Position numbers and translations under genes: made by a program. The notes below the pieces were generated by a model. That model was not told the DNA's origin and did not search any database. It worked only from the letters and a program-made list of their open reading frames with translations. A DNA stretch of 64,000 bases from positions 124,001-188,000 of the forward strand of contig SWBL01000020.1 in assembly GCA_024195585.1 (NCBI GenBank), read 5' to 3'. Of the stretch, positions 43,601 through 53,978 are shown piece after piece (the first letter of the stretch is position 1; each line of letters begins with the position of its first letter). This DNA comes from Aureobasidium sp. EXF-3400. Its lineage: Eukaryota; Ascomycota; Dothideomycetes; Dothideales; Saccotheciaceae.

Positions 43601-44599
43601 TGGAAAGTGGTTGAGTCTGAGGTCAAGAAGAAGAGATTCATCCACGAACAGTTCCAAGATATGCTTAGAAAGCAATGGGATGGTGATAACCGTGACGGTG
43701 GTAATGGTAATGATGGTCGAGGTTCGCGTTCTTTGCTGGGCATTCGTCCTCTATCGCGTGCTAATTCGCGAGCTCATTCGCGTTCTAATTCGCGTGCAGC
43801 GAGACTTAGTACGCACAGCGAAGGCACAACACCGACAGTCGAGGTCACACCTCCCAAATACGAAGACTTGCAATTTACGCGTGGTGCCAGCGAAAACGAA
43901 TTGGAAAGAGCCATTCAAACATCGGTTGCCGATACCAGCCGTGGAGACCCAGAGCAGGATGCCATGATTGAGCGAGCCATCCGCGCCAGCATTGCCGAGT
44001 TAGCATCTGGTCAACAATCTTCCGACAATGGTAACGACAACGACAATGATGACGAAGATGAGGTTCTTCGCAGAGCAATCGCAGCCAGTCTACTAGACCA
44101 TCACGGCCAAGATCCACCAGCATATCAAGACACACCATCTTCCGAGCACGATGAAGAGTTAGCAGCCGCGCTCAAAGCCAGTCTAGCAAACTCTTCACAC
44201 CAAGACAAACGCGTCAAGCGTCAAGTCCATTCCACAGATAGCGAATGGGATACCAATTCTAGCTCTGGGGACGAGGATTACCGTCTCGCTGTCAAAGCCT
44301 CCCAAGACCAGCACTCCGCAGGGCAAACCCCTGACGATGACGCCGAGCTTCAAAGAGCCATTAGCGAAAGTCAAGAAGCCCATAAAGCGTCAACCAGTGC
44401 TGAAGAAGAGGAAAGAGTGGTTATGGAGTATGTCAAGAAACAAAGTTTGCTGGAGGAACAACATCGACGCAATGTTGCTGGTAAAGGCAAAGACAAGGAG
44501 GTTGATCACGATGATGCTGATAATGAAGACGATGAGGATTATAAAAAGGCTTTGGAGATGAGTTTGCAGCAGGAAGGCAAGAAGGGAGAGAGGGCTTGA
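40646..44599 (+). CDS. Sterol/lipid-type GT1 glycosyltransferase with PPxY and UIM motifs
   Basis: Intronless, 1317 aa. Residues about 130-600 are a UDP-glycosyltransferase of the sterol 3-beta-glucosyltransferase type: NVVIHVVGSRGDVQPFVALGK is the GT28-like N-terminal motif, and VHHGGAGTTAAG...PFFGDQPFWG at about 490-520 is the sugar-nucleotide site. A Ser-rich linker leads to about 818-950, which resembles the C-terminal segment of VPS13/ATG2 lipid-transfer proteins (DGITGLVTQPIEGAKKEGAAGF, KGFGKGIGG). Residues 1080-1314 hold seven UIM-like helices (A-x3-S core: ERAIQTS, ERAIRAS, RRAIAAS, AAALKAS, RLAVKAS, QRAISES, KKALEMS) in an acidic context. PPxY motifs occur at 56, 117, 1069 and 1157. 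No PH or GRAM domain typical of yeast Atg26 was seen. Confidence 0.88.
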   Translation: MAEQKSPSVTMAEIPSTMLAQAAAAARANADDENDLSPSRSAEHLSPTSTEENLPPPAYGNTYGDVSSQDAGLGTKATLRSDGRVNININQTSRQLSSLLVPALRSQLDLADTTQVPPPYIPTSLGGAPGQPPPPPLNVVIHVVGSRGDVQPFVALGKVLKDQYGHRVRLATHPVFRDFVTENGLEFFSIGGDPSELMAFMVKNPGLMPGFDVMRRGDIGKRRKEIATMIKGCWRSCIESGDGTGLAVDDNTTEEWMRNTDSSIKPFIADAIIANPPSFAHIHCAEKLGCPLHVMFTMPYSPTQAFPHPLANIQSTNADLHLTNFISYTLVEMLTWQGLGDVINRFRVKNLSLDPISLIWAPGMLTRLRIPHTYCWSPALIPKPKDWGNQISIAGFYFLSLASNFTPPPDLKAFLDAGPPPVYIGFGSIVLDDPNGMTKLIFDAIRKTGRRALVSKGWGGFGADELGIPEGVFMLGNVPHDWLFKHVSCVVHHGGAGTTAAGIACGVPTVIVPFFGDQPFWGAMVAKAGAGPDPIHHKDLTADNLAEAINKALEPATRERAQDLANSISHEKGTETGAQSFHQFLEVDKMRCSIAPSKAAVWRLKRTEVRLSALVATTLATEGLLDFKDLKLYRPREYEADEGPPEPISGGAGALTGTISTMMMGVADFPVAALKALRIHPDAVPNKTTTDPQAASQQTSSENQPNEADSSRESAVSQSSRPTSPARGASAGATFNLDESLANMGSPHLTAEDKTGRGKRSRSSSMAVALQGRLGSQFRHRSGSRSGSTSRSSSPRGTNATQSQTSAQAQSQGGETNLREVIDAAFGTSKGLSRIVGAGFKSPMDFTHALAKGFHNAPKLYGDESVRKPDKITDFRSGLRAATKEFGFGMFDGITGLVTQPIEGAKKEGAAGFVKGFGKGIGGIVLKPGAAIFGIPAYTMKGVYKELQQLSGSSVQNYIIAARTAQGYDEWHRSTAQERQEIIRRWKVVESEVKKKRFIHEQFQDMLRKQWDGDNRDGGNGNDGRGSRSLLGIRPLSRANSRAHSRSNSRAARLSTHSEGTTPTVEVTPPKYEDLQFTRGASENELERAIQTSVADTSRGDPEQDAMIERAIRASIAELASGQQSSDNGNDNDNDDEDEVLRRAIAASLLDHHGQDPPAYQDTPSSEHDEELAAALKASLANSSHQDKRVKRQVHSTDSEWDTNSSSGDEDYRLAVKASQDQHSAGQTPDDDAELQRAISESQEAHKASTSAEEEERVVMEYVKKQSLLEEQHRRNVAGKGKDKEVDHDDADNEDDEDYKKALEMSLQQEGKKGERA

Positions 44600-45122
44600 G
44601 TTGAGTAAACGAAGGATCTTTTTGGTTATGACTTGATGATGATGAGATACATAGCACGATACCCCTTTTTCTCACGTACACGATTTTCTTTTTCTTTTTT
44701 ATCTACTTTGCAACTCTTCTCGTGCGCTCGTACCTGTTCATGCGTGTTTTGACCATGAACCAGCAACTCGGAACAACAGAGCAGTGACCATCGAGGATCT
44801 GCATCTCTCATTGTTATAAGTGCTTTAGTAGGGACTGTGATACGTGCTAGAACTGAGAATCTGCGTTATGATAATGCTGAAGATTTTAAGAGTGATTTGA
44901 GCAGATGGAATCATGCACTTGGTGTATAGTCAGCAGCAGGGATTTGATGGAAAGTGATTGGTTTTATTGTGTGGATGTTTGAAGGCGGCGCATCTTCTTC
45001 TTCTTTTTTCTCTTCCATTTCTCACGCCGCATCCTATCCTTCGCTTTCTGACGATAACGGACTTCCTGATCTTGAGCCACTTCAAGCCCTTTTGCCAGTC
45101 CTCTCTTGTCCTGGATATCTTC
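44600..45122. other. Intergenic region between convergent genes
   Basis: Contains T-rich tracts near 44690 and 45000. No gene recognised. Confidence 0.5.
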
Positions 45123-45947
45123 TCATTCTGTTGCCCTGTCTCGACCAAGAGCCCAACGTGTAGTCTCAAGGACTCTCTGAGCGAGGGTCACTGTTTCCAC
45201 TCTTCTCTTCTTGCAAGGTGGAATTGTAGCCTGTACGCTCAAGTCAAAAACCAGCTCTGCAGTCAACTTAGTGTCAAGAAGAGATCCGTTCTCGAACTTC
45301 TCCTTGAATTCGGAGGTGTCGAACAAGCTATAACCTTGTTTAGATAGCCAGGAGAACAGAACATCGCGCAGCTTGAGATCGGCCAGTTGAAGTGCGCCTG
45401 GACCGCAGAACTTCGCAACGCATTCTGCGACTGCGACACGGTCTTCCTTGCGCAGAGAGCGAAAGCCTGTGTATCCATCCAGGAATCTTTGAACGGCGAG
45501 GGCGGCAGCGCTACGGGCAGAGGGAACATCGTAGCTGTCTGAAAGCATGTAGACTCTGATAGAGTACATCAATTCATGCTCATTCTCAGCTTGGTGGAAT
45601 CGCGTGTTTTTGGGATGAATGCCAAAGGGCATGCCGTAGATATGCTTCAGCATGGCATAGATGGGCTCGAGATCTTCTGGGCTGTCGTAGTCGATGTCGA
45701 AGGTTGCGCTCGTTGCGACAGGGAACTGGGAGTTGAGGCTGCGTTCGAAGAATGGAGACCACATGCGCAAGATGGCTCTGTGAGCATAGACTTGATGATC
45801 GCCGAACTTGAGGATGATGTCGGAGTCTTTGGGGTTGTTGAAGACATTGGTATTGCTAAAGAGTAAATGTATAAGTATGATGCCAGGATAGATAGCTTAT
45901 TGCTGCTCTTACACTTGAAGGCCGTTGATAAAATCCTTATCCTCCAT
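45123..45947 (-). CDS. BTB/POZ domain protein
   Basis: Two exons on the minus strand: 45947-45913 (35 nt, MEDKDFINGLQ) and 45855-45123, joined across a 57-nt intron (GTAAGA...TTTAG), 255 aa. The BTB core is VFNNPKDSDIILKFGD, VYAHRAILRMWSPFFERSL and a later helix pair PIYAMLKHIYGMPF. A helical region follows (residues 110-230: YMLSDSYDVPSARSAAALAVQRF) resembling the usual BTB C-terminal helices. Fungal stand-alone BTB proteins may serve as Cul3 adaptors or dimerisation modules; partners unknown. A broken relative lies at 50807-51119. Confidence 0.88.
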
Positions 45948-48092
45948 GGTTGCGCATACGTTGTTAGGCGAGAGTTGTTGAGAGATGGGAAGGTGCGAGC
46001 AGGAGATTTAAAGCTCAGACGAGTTGTCGACTTCCTTGTTTGTTGTGAATCTAAGACTCACTCCTGCTCTTTGTTTCGGAACTCTCACTGAGAACATCGT
46101 CAGCGCCTGCACCAATTCGAAAAGTGACACACTCACTTCGATCTTCATGGGTCTCGAACTTTCATACAGAACTCATCGCGGCATCGTTCGACATACCAGC
46201 TTCTCTCACTCTCACTCTTCTCTGCTTCTGCTTACTTTGAAACTTCAAACATTCTCGTTTGACGGCAAACTTAGTTCATTGTTCCAACATTTGATAGTTG
46301 TGTAGCATTATGTTTCGCTGCCTATGTTTCTCAGATACTCTTTAGCCTCTGACACTGTTAGCCGAGCTCCGAGTAACTCACCCTTTCTCTCCGTACTTTC
46401 ATCGTGTGGGGATATCGAGCTTGGCCATCGCCGGCCGCAACCATGAAAGAGTACGTTTGAGTATGGAGCTAAAACGCAGAGGCGAGCCTGAGTATGTCGC
46501 AGAATGACCGTGCTGTGAGATGCCTTCCGAAGTTGCTGTGCTAGAGACAAATCATCCTCGAGGATCTGACCTTCTATTTGATATGCTCAACGAATCTGAC
46601 ACCTATGAATGCTCCGAGCCTCTCATGCAGAAAGCACCCGTCGCTCTAGTCTTTGCCGGTACCGTCTCCAATGTACATGATTTCGATGGAGATGATACAT
46701 ACCCGCTTCTTGTTTGGTGCATGGCTTTGCGATGTCGACCTCAAGTCAAGCGGCACATAGACCATCTTCTGAGGATACTCTGGGACAACATCTCCATTAT
46801 GTAACTGGCAGGAAGCCTGAGAAGAAGCTAAATTGAGCAAAGCGGACGGAGAAGATCTTTCCTTGAGCATCTAGAAAGTCCATTCTATCAGTCCAAGGCA
46901 TGTTGTATACGATTGGACAATACTCAGTGGTTGCTCAGCTGAAAATTACACTCGTAGCTCGAAGGTACGGACGACCTCATACTGTATTTGCTCTAGTACG
47001 AAGCCGAGGCCTGGTCTGTAATTCTGTATGGCCTTGTCCAGAGGGGAGGGACGAGAGAACCACCATGCTGAGGTGATATGCAATAGACCGACGTGGAACA
47101 GGAATCACGAAGACTAATCGCAGCATCGCCAATACCCTTGTTCCACCTCCAACGTTATTGAGTGCAATATGAGCATCGATGCATAGCCTGGGTTGTGTGT
47201 ACAGGCATTGGTGCGTCACCTTCGAAGGAATGTAAGACTGGCTTCCCAAGTCATTTACAGATCTAAGCCCGCATAGAGCTACGTACTTTGATATTTGCTA
47301 AGCGAGCTGAATCTTATACAGCTTGAAGTAATAGTAAAAAGTTGGATCCAATACTCTGAATAGCAGTGTACTTCCCTTTCTGAGACCATGGTGGAGATGG
47401 CTCGTCGACACGAGAGCTCGATATGCACCCGTGCATGAGTCGCACGCGTCAAATGACTCGGAGCGTGATTTGAAGGAGGAGCTGAAGTCGAGACATAAAA
47501 ACGGTGCATGCAGGTCGTTGTGTTTCGCGACAGGTGGCGCGGCCCGTTCCTGCTCCCCCACTCACTCCACGTGCATTCGCGTCACGTTGCTACCCTTGAC
47601 CAGTATCAACAGACAAAAGTCAAAACGAGCATTGGTCCAATGTAGACGGTACGCTCAGTCAGACCATCGGGATATCCCTGTCTTCAGATTCAGCTCCCCT
47701 GTCAAGATTGCGCTCCTACTAGCTGTTAGAGGTACTACTGCGCGACTTACCTAGTAGCACGTATCTCTGCTGAAGGCCAACATGCCTGACGTGGCTGAAA
47801 AGTCGTGGTGCTCGGTACTGACAAGTGGATTTAGTACATGAATGCAGCTTACTCGCAAGATCACATGTATGATTTCCTACACTCCGCACTCGACGGCCCG
47901 GTCCACAACTGCCATTCCTTGGACCACCTATAGTTTCCAAACGGGCTGTAAAGCTGAAGGCCCACTACCTGACACTTCAGCTCTGTACGTTGTGACAGGC
48001 GTTACAATGAACTAGGTGACTGGGTTCAGTTCAGCTCTTCGAAGGTCAGTCTCCTGATTCTTACCAGAGCCGAAGTGTGTGTGTGTCTGTGG
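45948..48092. other. Divergent intergenic region, 2.1 kb
   Basis: Flanked by the start of the BTB gene and the patatin promoter. A 94-codon frame at 46520-46804 begins with ATG but has no recognisable features. A short GT microsatellite lies at about 48076-48086. Confidence 0.45.
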
Positions 48093-48100
48093 TATATAAG
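48093..48100 (+). promoter_or_regulatory. TATA box of the patatin gene
   Basis: TATATAAG, 63 bp upstream of the ATG. Confidence 0.55.
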
Positions 48101-48162
48101 ACCCTTCGAAGCCATCAGAAAATCTCAAGCTACCAACATCACTACAGTATTCCTCATCGGCC

Positions 48163-50327
48163 ATGCCTTCATTACCTGATTTCTCCATTAAGCAGCTTGA
48201 TGCTCTGACACCCTTGCCAGACGACTTTTCCACAGTCAAAGACGGTCGTTATGTTATCAAAACCACTGATAGCATCGACCAAGAAGCCGACGGCTCAGAC
48301 GTCAAGACCAAGATCTGGTTCCAGACCAAAGTCAGTTCCTCTTCCTGTAACTCGTCCTGGACACCCTATCTGATGACCTAGCAGCCTCTTGACGATACCG
48401 AGATCAAAAGGATCCGTGGTTTGAAGCTCTACACTGATTCGCATGATCAGGGGTATACCAGTGATCCTAATGCGGGCAATTGGACGTGGTTCGAGTATGC
48501 TATCGTGGAGGGCCCTTCTGAGCATGCCAAGGTTCAGGATGGGATCAGATTGGTGTGGACCAGTCATATGAATATACGTGAGGATACTGAAGAGTATAAA
48601 TGGGTAAGTTGATAAGTTCTTGTATGATAGACGTGGTTTGTTCCATTGCTGACCATGAGATAGTCTTCCGGTGATGAATTCAAGGATGATCATGATTTGT
48701 TTCGTGCCATACAAGTATGACTTATTCCACAAGGCCTTGTACAGCTTATTGATGATTCTCTAGCCCGGCGACAGTCTTGCCGTCCGTATCTGTGCGCGCT
48801 TCCCTGGCTGGCAGATCTTTGCAAGAACCGCCTATCTGGTCGTCGATCTGGGGCCTGCAAGAGGTGACTTAGTGCTATCAAATTTGTGAGCGATTCATGC
48901 TGATTCACATATTGCACAGACGACCTCCCTCCGCCTCCGTACGCTGAAATCGTGAGCCAAGTTAAGAATATTCATGAGACGATTGCAGAGGTCAACGGTG
49001 CTTTGACTGGTTCTGGCGTGGGTGTCAGCTTGCCTACTGGGTTCTACCGTGCGGACAACTTTCAGCCTACTAATGCGGCACCTTTGCGCGTACTCTCGTT
49101 CGGTGAGTGATTTTTGGATATGATATGTCTGGAATCTAGCTGACTTCGCTTCAGATGGTGGTGGTGTCCGTGGGCTCTCAAGTCTGATGCTGCTCAAAGC
49201 GGTCATGGATAGAATCTCACCGAGCAAGAAACCTTGCCAAATCTTTGACATGATCGGTGGTACGAGTACTGGCGGGTAAGTGCATTATCACCAAGGATGA
49301 AACGAAACAAAGTTCTGATCGCACTCGCAGACTGATCGCCATCATGCTGGGCCGTCTCGAAATGACCATAGACGAGTGCATTGACAAGTATAAAACTTTC
49401 ATGACGAAGGTGTTCACGATCGGCTGGTTCAGAAAAGTCACCTCAACGGTGCCGATTGGAGCCAAGTACGATGCTACAATCCTAGAATCGTGCATCAAAG
49501 AAGTAGTCAAGGAGAAACTTTGGGACGAGAATGCAATGCTTCTTGATGATCGCGAGGGCGCCTGCAAAGTGTAAGTTTTGATTCTCAGTACGTGGCGAGT
49601 TCTAGCTAATATCAAGAATCGCAGTTTCGTTACGGCTGTGCGGAAAGATGCTGTCGACAATAGAGCTCCTGTGCTTCTTCGCTCATATCAAAATCCACTT
49701 GAGCTGTCTGAGCAGCCGGGCATCGAGGTTTGGAAAGCGGCTCGAGCGACTTCGGCCGCACCGACTTACTTCGACTCCGTCGTAGCTGGAGACAAGGAAC
49801 TAGTCGACGGAGGCTTGGGTGCCAACAACCCTCTAGGCTGGTGAGCTACCATCTGATCAGGAAGTCTCAACTTCCAAAGCTGACCTTGATACAGGCTGTG
49901 GAACGAAGTCCTCTCGGTCTTCGGACCAACACGTGCCACAAACTGCTTCCTCAGCATCGGAACAGGCATACCCAAAAACGTGGGCATCAACGGCCTCCTG
50001 AGCCTACCCGAAGCCCTCGCTAGCGCGGCCACGAACAGCGAGCTCACGCACATTCTCTTCCGCACGCTGCTTGACGCGTACGCACCCACGAGCGTAACGC
50101 ACAAGTACTGGCGCCTCAATGTCAGTGTTGAAATTCCCGCCTGGGACGAGGAAAAGAGCGAGTGGCTTGGCTTGAAGAAGTATACGGTAAAGCATCTGGA
50201 TAATTACGAGGATCCGGGCGCATTGGATGATTTGCTTGCGGTGGAGAAGCTGGAGGAGATGACAAAAGGGTACATCAAAGCCCAGGACGGGGTCATCTCC
50301 GAGTGTGTTAAGGCGTTGCAGATTTAG
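48163..50327 (+). CDS. Patatin-like phospholipase, nine exons
   Basis: Exons: 48163-48330, 48385-48603, 48664-48714, 48764-48863, 48920-49102, 49155-49275, 49331-49570, 49625-49840, 49895-50327; 576 aa, all phases compatible. An N-terminal beta-rich region of about 180 residues ends in PPPY (184-187). The patatin domain has the oxyanion loop DGGGVRG, the nucleophile motif GTSTGG (S278) and the catalytic DGG (D422, VDGGLGANNP). These form the Ser-Asp dyad of patatin/cPLA2-type lipid acyl hydrolases. The intron 1 acceptor is TAGCAG, so one Gln may be included or not. No TPR, NB-ARC or signal peptide was seen, so a cytosolic enzyme acting on membranes is likely. Confidence 0.92.
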
Positions 50328-50806
50328 GATAGTTTTTCCTAATTAACGAGTCGAAGTCACATTTTCACCGATATACAAACTTGATCACAGCCTAGCATAG
50401 TACCAATGTAACCTCTGTGGATAATATGTTGTTGATTTTGATAGACCGCCAGGAGCACTTAACGCACGGGATCAATCTCTGCAAAAACTCAGGTGTTGAT
50501 CGGAGGACCATACTCGAAGCATAACAAGAAAACAAGAATCGAATATATTATGTCTGCACTTGGACGATCATGATTGGATGGATCGGATTTTATTGTGTGT
50601 TCTACGTTGTGTGAAACTCGTTGATTCTGCACCACTTTTCTCGCCGAGGCCAAGCGGCTTGTATTCGTGGTGTGCTGGTTCTTCGTGTGCGTAAAGACTG
50701 ATGAAACGATCGTGGGGAAAAGGTCAAGAAACGTTGGAAGCATGTGATAGAAGGTCTATCCTATTAATCGATGTGATCAAGAGCTGCGGCATCCGTCATT
50801 GGCCTT
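50328..50806. other. Intergenic region
   Basis: 3' flank of the patatin gene. Nothing recognised. Confidence 0.5.
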
Positions 50807-51119
50807 TCAGAGCTGAACACCAGTCACAGAGACTTCGTCGCCATCATCCTCAAGAACTGGTGGCGAAAAGGCTCGACGAGGAAGAACGCGACGGGGGCGC
50901 GAGTTGGCTTGTCTTGGAAGCGGCGAGCACATGCGGAGAATGGCGCGATGAGCGTAAACTTTGACACCATGATGTTCGATGATGATGTCAGAATCTTCAA
51001 GCTTGTTGAAGACCGTACTGGCAAGAGTTAGCTTACTCCTGCAGTATCAATCAACAGCAGAAACTACCTTTCCTGAGAGGTGCTAGACTTGGTGTCTTCA
51101 CGGGAGTAATCGACTTCAT
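50807..51119 (-). pseudogene. Truncated BTB-domain relic
   Basis: Minus-strand translation gives VFNKLEDSDIIIEH followed by VKVYAHRAILRMCSP, closely matching VFNNPKDSDIILKF and VYAHRAILRMWSP of the intact BTB gene about 5 kb away. An upstream piece starting with ATG (MKSITPVKTP) ends in a GTAGTT donor, and a CCAG acceptor precedes the BTB segment, but the phases do not agree. Homology fades after SP and the frame stops within about 30 codons, so the second half of the BTB fold and the C-terminal helices are missing. Probably a decayed duplicate; a rapidly evolving short gene is the alternative. Confidence 0.65.
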
Positions 51120-53978
51120 GTGGAGAGTGCGCAGTGGCAGGCATAACGTATGACATGAATGCGCGTGTTTGAAGGATATGCAGAAGAAAGACGGGAAGAG
51201 CGAATCTTGCGGTATTTGAAGTAAAGCATGTAATGGACTGCCTTTGCTCTGGAAGGCCCAGGAAGCTGCGTGCAAACATAGAAGACGAATCAGAGTCCGT
51301 TTGCTTCCAGCCATGAAGGACGTACGCATGTTCTCCAAAGACAATGCAGTGAATGTTTCTGATGGAACTTTGTTTGTGGTTGACGATAAGAAGCAATTCT
51401 CTTGCTCATTGTTTGTGTTCTTTCACCCATGAGAATGCATACTCTCATCTTACAGGGCTAGCCGCAGACCAAGTCACCTACATCAGAAGTTGTGACTAGC
51501 TCGCATTCGAGCTTGTACCTATCTTACATTCATGATCCTTTGAAACTCAGAGATTTTGTGTTGCGGTCTTTCAGGTTGATACCTATAGATTGTGGTACCA
51601 ATGCTGCCTTCGTGAAGCTCGGCATGGTGCTGTCACCTTGTGGACCAGCAGTTGAAACTCGAAGACCAATTTGTTGTCGGTTCCTACCTCTCAGGCGCCA
51701 TCATGCTCATGGCAGTCATAATTACTGGAGATATGTGCAAGTTTTGATTGGGATATTCTCACAACGACTACTTCCACGTTGTTGCGAGCATCAAGTGACC
51801 CAGGAGCGGTCTCGAGCGGCGCCATTTGCTGCAAAGCATTCTTTGACTCCAGCATAAATATTCATGGGAGCTGACTCCGAAGGTCGATATCATGATCGTT
51901 GAGCAAGATCAGCGTTCTCAACAAGCCGGTAGTATAAAACTCTCTTCACCGGATGCAGTGTTTCAGAGGAGTCTCTCCGCCCAAAGACGAGGTTATTACG
52001 GTACGAAAAAAGTGCCGGGCTAAGCGATGTTGAATAAATGCTTGCCCCTTGTTGATTGCCGAGACTCTTGGCAATCAGAAGTTTGCTCGCTATGTAATTA
52101 ACTGACTCGAGCAATTGTGGGCTTCTGAGGGGTTTCTAGAAGACCGTCATAACGTAGACAAAGTACGCGTGGGTTCGCTTCGATGTCTGATAGCCAGAGG
52201 TTGACACAGCATACAACAGCGCAGCGGTACAAGAACGTAAACAACTTTCCTCGTGTAATGCATGAGATGAAAGTAAGGTTTATGTTGGATGGACCCTGTA
52301 ACGGTTCTCCCCATCGAGTAGTAAAGTTAGGATAAGGCTGCGAGATCGAGTCAGTGGCTGAAGTCAGTTTGCGACATGCTTTGGGATGCGCTGTTGAGAA
52401 CATCGTATAGGAGATGTTAAAGCCGGCGGGAGGAAGAAGACCAGGAGGCAGGAGATTTGACCGAGCAATTGCGGGATATCCGTACGACTGCGATCCAAGT
52501 GAGCAGACGTTGTTCGCTGCACATTGAGATGGTGACGGTTGGAATTTGGGATCTGCAAAGTTCCTGTCGCTCAGTGCGAAAGTGGTAAGTAAGCAACATG
52601 AAACACACGATCGACATAAGCTCTTGGTCTTTTGCTGCACGGCGTACTCCCGAGGAATGTGATAATCAGGTTCGCTGACTCCTTGAAGCACGCAGCGCCA
52701 GAAGAGTGGTCGAGATTAAAATGACTTTTCTCCGTCTGCGAAGCGGATTTTCTCAACGGACAAAGTGATCGACAGACATGGCGGTGGAAGTGCGGCATTA
52801 TCGTTGCGCCAATTCTCCGTACTCGCGTACGAGTACGTAGGGAGCGGACGCCAAGGGCCTGAGACTGGACGACAGCTCATTACTCACGTTCTTGACTCTT
52901 TCAAGGTATGAGATCCGCGTGATGACTTGGTAAACAACAAATTGATCTCCTGACGGCAAGACGTTCAACAACTGGCAGCACGAGGAACGAGAGGCTCGAA
53001 GACGTGCAAGGATACAAGTCTCCACAACAAGACCCTGAAGTGCCCATGCATAAACGTAAAAGCGATGGTCCAAGCTCGAAATCCGTCTATTCACCTATCA
53101 CGATATTCCGATGGCGATTGTGCTCGTGGTCCACGTTACGAATCAGAAGGCAAATGACAGCTTGTATTCTAGAACTTTGGTGTTTTTGTGGGCCATTCGA
53201 AGATCGAGATCAAAACCTGCAGCCAGAACGTGGGCAGCGTTCTTGACTGAACGATGCAGACAAGGTCTTGGCAGCAACAGCTACTGCGTACCGCCTAGCG
53301 AAGGGGATACGAACAGTCAGTCATGTTATGCACAAAAGGCGCAGAATAAGGGCAAGAGCGAACAATTCTCGAGAGGCGGTCGGGTGCCGTTAAATATAGC
53401 TGGGTAGTTTATATGGGGTCATCGGCTCGTGTGTTGGACAGCGGCTTCGTGAGCATGGGCTTTTCAGAGTTTGTTTGGCACTTCTTTGTTAGGACACTTT
53501 CATTGTTCTGCATGTTTGCTCGTCGAGTTGCTCTCGTTCATGAAATCCAGTACTGAGGCAGAAGGATCCGAGAGAACCAAAGCTATCGCAGCACCGCCTT
53601 TCTGCTCTTTCGTGTCTGGGTCGAAAACGATTGGACGGGCAGAGGCTTCTGGGCGATCACTAAATTAGCGCGCTTGTTTCCGACCCTTGGGCCTTCTGCT
53701 GTTGAAGCCGCTCAGCCCTCGACTCCTCTCGCAACCTGTCATAACTTCGACCTGACCACACTTCCAACGCCCATCTCAGCGACGACACATCCTTCAGTGT
53801 TGGATGCCATACTAGCCGACATCTCCGTCTCGGGCCCTTCGGAGTCAGCACAAAGGCTCTCGTCACCTGCTCAAGTCGTTCGCGTCCCCCCCACATCCCT
53901 GCATACTGGACAGAGAGGCCGCTCCCCATACCGTTCATGCGCGTCGACCACCCGCGCCTACACCAACAACCGCCCACG
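51120..53978. other. Gene-poor region upstream of the histidine kinase
   Basis: About 2.9 kb with only domain-free frames (the largest, 52098-52691 minus, starts with GTG and looks random). A perfect 8-bp inverted repeat (CGTACTCG, 4-nt spacer, CGAGTACG) lies at 52818-52837. The right part is presumably the long promoter and leader of the kinase gene. Confidence 0.45.

Noticed and set aside
46520..46804. 94-codon ATG-initiated frame between the BTB and patatin genes
   Set aside because: Tested on both strands for BTB or patatin relics; none seen. Could not be supported as a gene.
52098..52691. 197-codon minus-strand frame in the gene-poor region
   Set aside because: Begins with GTG, Cys/Ser-rich without pattern, and shows no splice or promoter context. 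Likely chance.
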